From Fomitopsis serialis (lineage: Eukaryota; Basidiomycota; Agaricomycetes; Polyporales; Fomitopsidaceae), in contig NW_025955228.1 of the NCBI RefSeq assembly GCF_022376445.1, positions 1 to 54,164 on the forward strand: 54,164 nucleotides of DNA. Direction: 5' to 3'. The notes beneath the pieces were generated by a model. It was not told the DNA's origin. It saw only the letters and a list, made by a program, of their open reading frames with translations, and did not search any database. Each line of letters opens with the position of its first letter. Position 1 is the stretch's first letter. This document shows positions 52,777 to 54,164 of this stretch, one piece after another. Both the position numbers and the translations under genes were made by a program.

Positions 52777-54164
52777 ATGGGGAAAGTCACCTGGAATGAA
52801 CAGGACCTCGTGATCCTCAACAGCAATCTGGAGGACTATCAGCAGGCTACCGAGGATCTACAGCGGCGTCAGGAGCTCGTCGAGAACAGCATTGAACGGC
52901 TCCAAACGCGGAGGGGGATTCAGTTCGATGCAGCTCTACGAAAGGTACACATTCTACATACTTGATGTGACAGTTAGGGATGACCTCCGGCAGCGCGTCG
53001 AGAAATGGTACTCCAACCGAAGAGCATCAAAGGAACAGGTGAAGAAGGAGATGTTCAAGCTCGGCAAGGACATAACGTGGAGGACGGTGGCCGCGCGGGA
53101 CCGGGAAGATGAGCTCGGGGAGATCATGTCTAGGATTGGTCGGGAGCGGGGGAAGGATGGGTCGGATGAGGAGGAGGATGACGACGAGGGCGAGGAAAGG
53201 GAGGAGAAAGAAGACAAGGGAATGGCGAGTCGCCGGATCCCGGGCATCTACCAAACCGCATTGAAGGAACTGTGCGACAATCTGTCGCCGGAGGACCAGG
53301 CCGAGTACATGCAGGTAGCCTCCGATTGGAACACCCAGGTCTGGCCAGCGGACCTTCAACGGAAGCAGCTAGAAAGGCATGGTGCCAACATGATCAGGGA
53401 CTTCATGAAGATCATGTGGAGGAAGTGCGGCGCGAGGTGCTTCCTGCTGTTGGGGATCCCGATGGATAACGGGGCCAGTGGTGTGTTGGAGTACGTGTGC
53501 CGACCTTAACACATTGGTGTAGTTATTAAAAGATCAAACCAGGTTCGACTTCAACGACGAGATGTTGTTGAGGAAGGCGCCCCTAAGGTGCCGAAGTTCA
53601 CTGCGAGCGAGCCCGAGTTCAAAACCGGTCTGATGTATGGGATGTGGAAGAAGTACATTGACATCGCCTTCGGTATGTGAAATGCTTGGGCGACGCGTAC
53701 GAGGCTTGAATCATGAGCGACCAGATGCGCATGGATTTGAAGACGAAGCCGATCACGGCCCAGCATCTCTGATCGAGAATATGGACTGGGAGGAGGATGA
53801 GGATGGGTACCCACTGATGCCGGAGCCCGACCACGACTGCTTCAAGAAGACGAAGCTCAAGAGGCAATTTCTGGCGACCTTTGTTCGGAAGACATATGGT
53901 GCGTGTGTCCGGGATCCTACACCGATTCTGTTTGCGTCCGGTATTGACACGCATTCCATATTGCCATTGCATCCACAGTTAATTTCACCGGACGATCAAC
54001 AGTCAAAGTGCCCTGGCAATCGCTGTCCGAATTGTCCGACTCCTTCATAGATCCCGAGTACCTCCCTGCCGGCAGCGTCCTGAGTGACCCGAACAAGATG
54101 CGCACCGGGGACCTTGACGCCATCCTCACCCACTGGCGCGAAAGGCAAAACGAGCACCCACAGG
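52777..54164 (+). pseudogene. Accessory gene divergent from KDZ transposase, right copy (partial, frameshifted)
   Basis: Inverted copy of the gene at 23359-26336, cut by the window end. It begins MGKVTWNEQDLVILNSNLED and matches closely through IPGIYQTALKELCDNLSPED and PDHDCFKKTKLKRQFLATF. At about 53959 one G is missing (CATTCCATATTGCC; the left copy reads CATTCCATGATTGCC), shifting the frame before the SDSFIDPEYLPAGSVL block, whose sequence is still present in the other frame. Confidence 0.75.

Larger units (their letters stand above)
47109..54164 (-). repeat. Right arm of the large inverted duplication (runs off the window)
   Basis: Inverted copy of 24948-31880. Coding parts differ at scattered substitutions and single-base indels; the intergenic divergent promoter is visibly more diverged. 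The copy stops at 47109, so the coiled-coil and TET/JBP genes and the right terminal repeat of the giant element are missing on this side. Confidence 0.92.

Overview
The window looks like nuclear DNA of an agaricomycete basidiomycete. Introns are about 47-60 nt with GT..AG ends, and the mobile elements (KDZ with a CxC2 cysteine cluster, Plavaka, BED-type hAT, a TET/JBP-like dioxygenase gene) are typical of mushroom genomes. There is no bacterial-style operon structure. About four fifths of the window is transposon-derived.

Region 1 (1-16.4 kb). The window opens in the 3' end of a secreted alpha-amylase gene. A nest of three layers follows. An uncharacterised two-domain gene (minus strand; pieces at 12990-13649 and 1599-2449) is split by a hAT transposon (2450-12989; 28-bp terminal inverted repeats, 8-bp target duplication GACTTGGA). 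The hAT transposase gene is itself split by a non-autonomous LTR retrotransposon (5465-11534; 979/978-bp LTRs, 4-bp duplication CCGA). Removing each insertion with one copy of its duplication restores the reading frame of the gene it entered. A probable intron-containing tRNA-Arg(ACG) lies at 15.45 kb.

Region 2 (16.4-36.3 kb). I interpret this as one giant KDZ-type transposon of about 19.9 kb, bounded by a perfect 22-bp inverted repeat (16401-16422 and 36260-36281). Just inside each end is a GC-rich minisatellite, and the two share the motif AACG-N-TCCGGCC in mirror orientation. In order the element carries an unknown minus-strand gene, a plus-strand zinc-cluster/coiled-coil gene, an unknown minus-strand gene divergent from the transposase, the nine-exon KDZ transposase, a coiled-coil gene, and a TET/JBP-family 2-oxoglutarate/Fe(II) dioxygenase (candidate 5-methylcytosine oxidase) with its catalytic residues intact. 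The terminal motif recurs in the transposase promoter.

Region 3 (36.3-47.1 kb). Two uncharacterised minus-strand genes are followed by an apparently intact Plavaka transposase (998 aa), then two tandem paralogues of an uncharacterised three-exon family whose first two exons have identical lengths.

Region 4 (47.1-54.2 kb, running off the window). This is an inverted, nearly identical copy of 24948-31880: the same transposase, the same divergent accessory gene and the same minisatellite. It lacks the TET/JBP end of the element. Neither transposase copy is intact. The left copy has one frameshift near the C-terminus; the right copy has one near the N-terminus and one in the catalytic region. 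Exon joins were inferred by eye from splice sites and frame, and function is assigned only where family hallmarks are visible.
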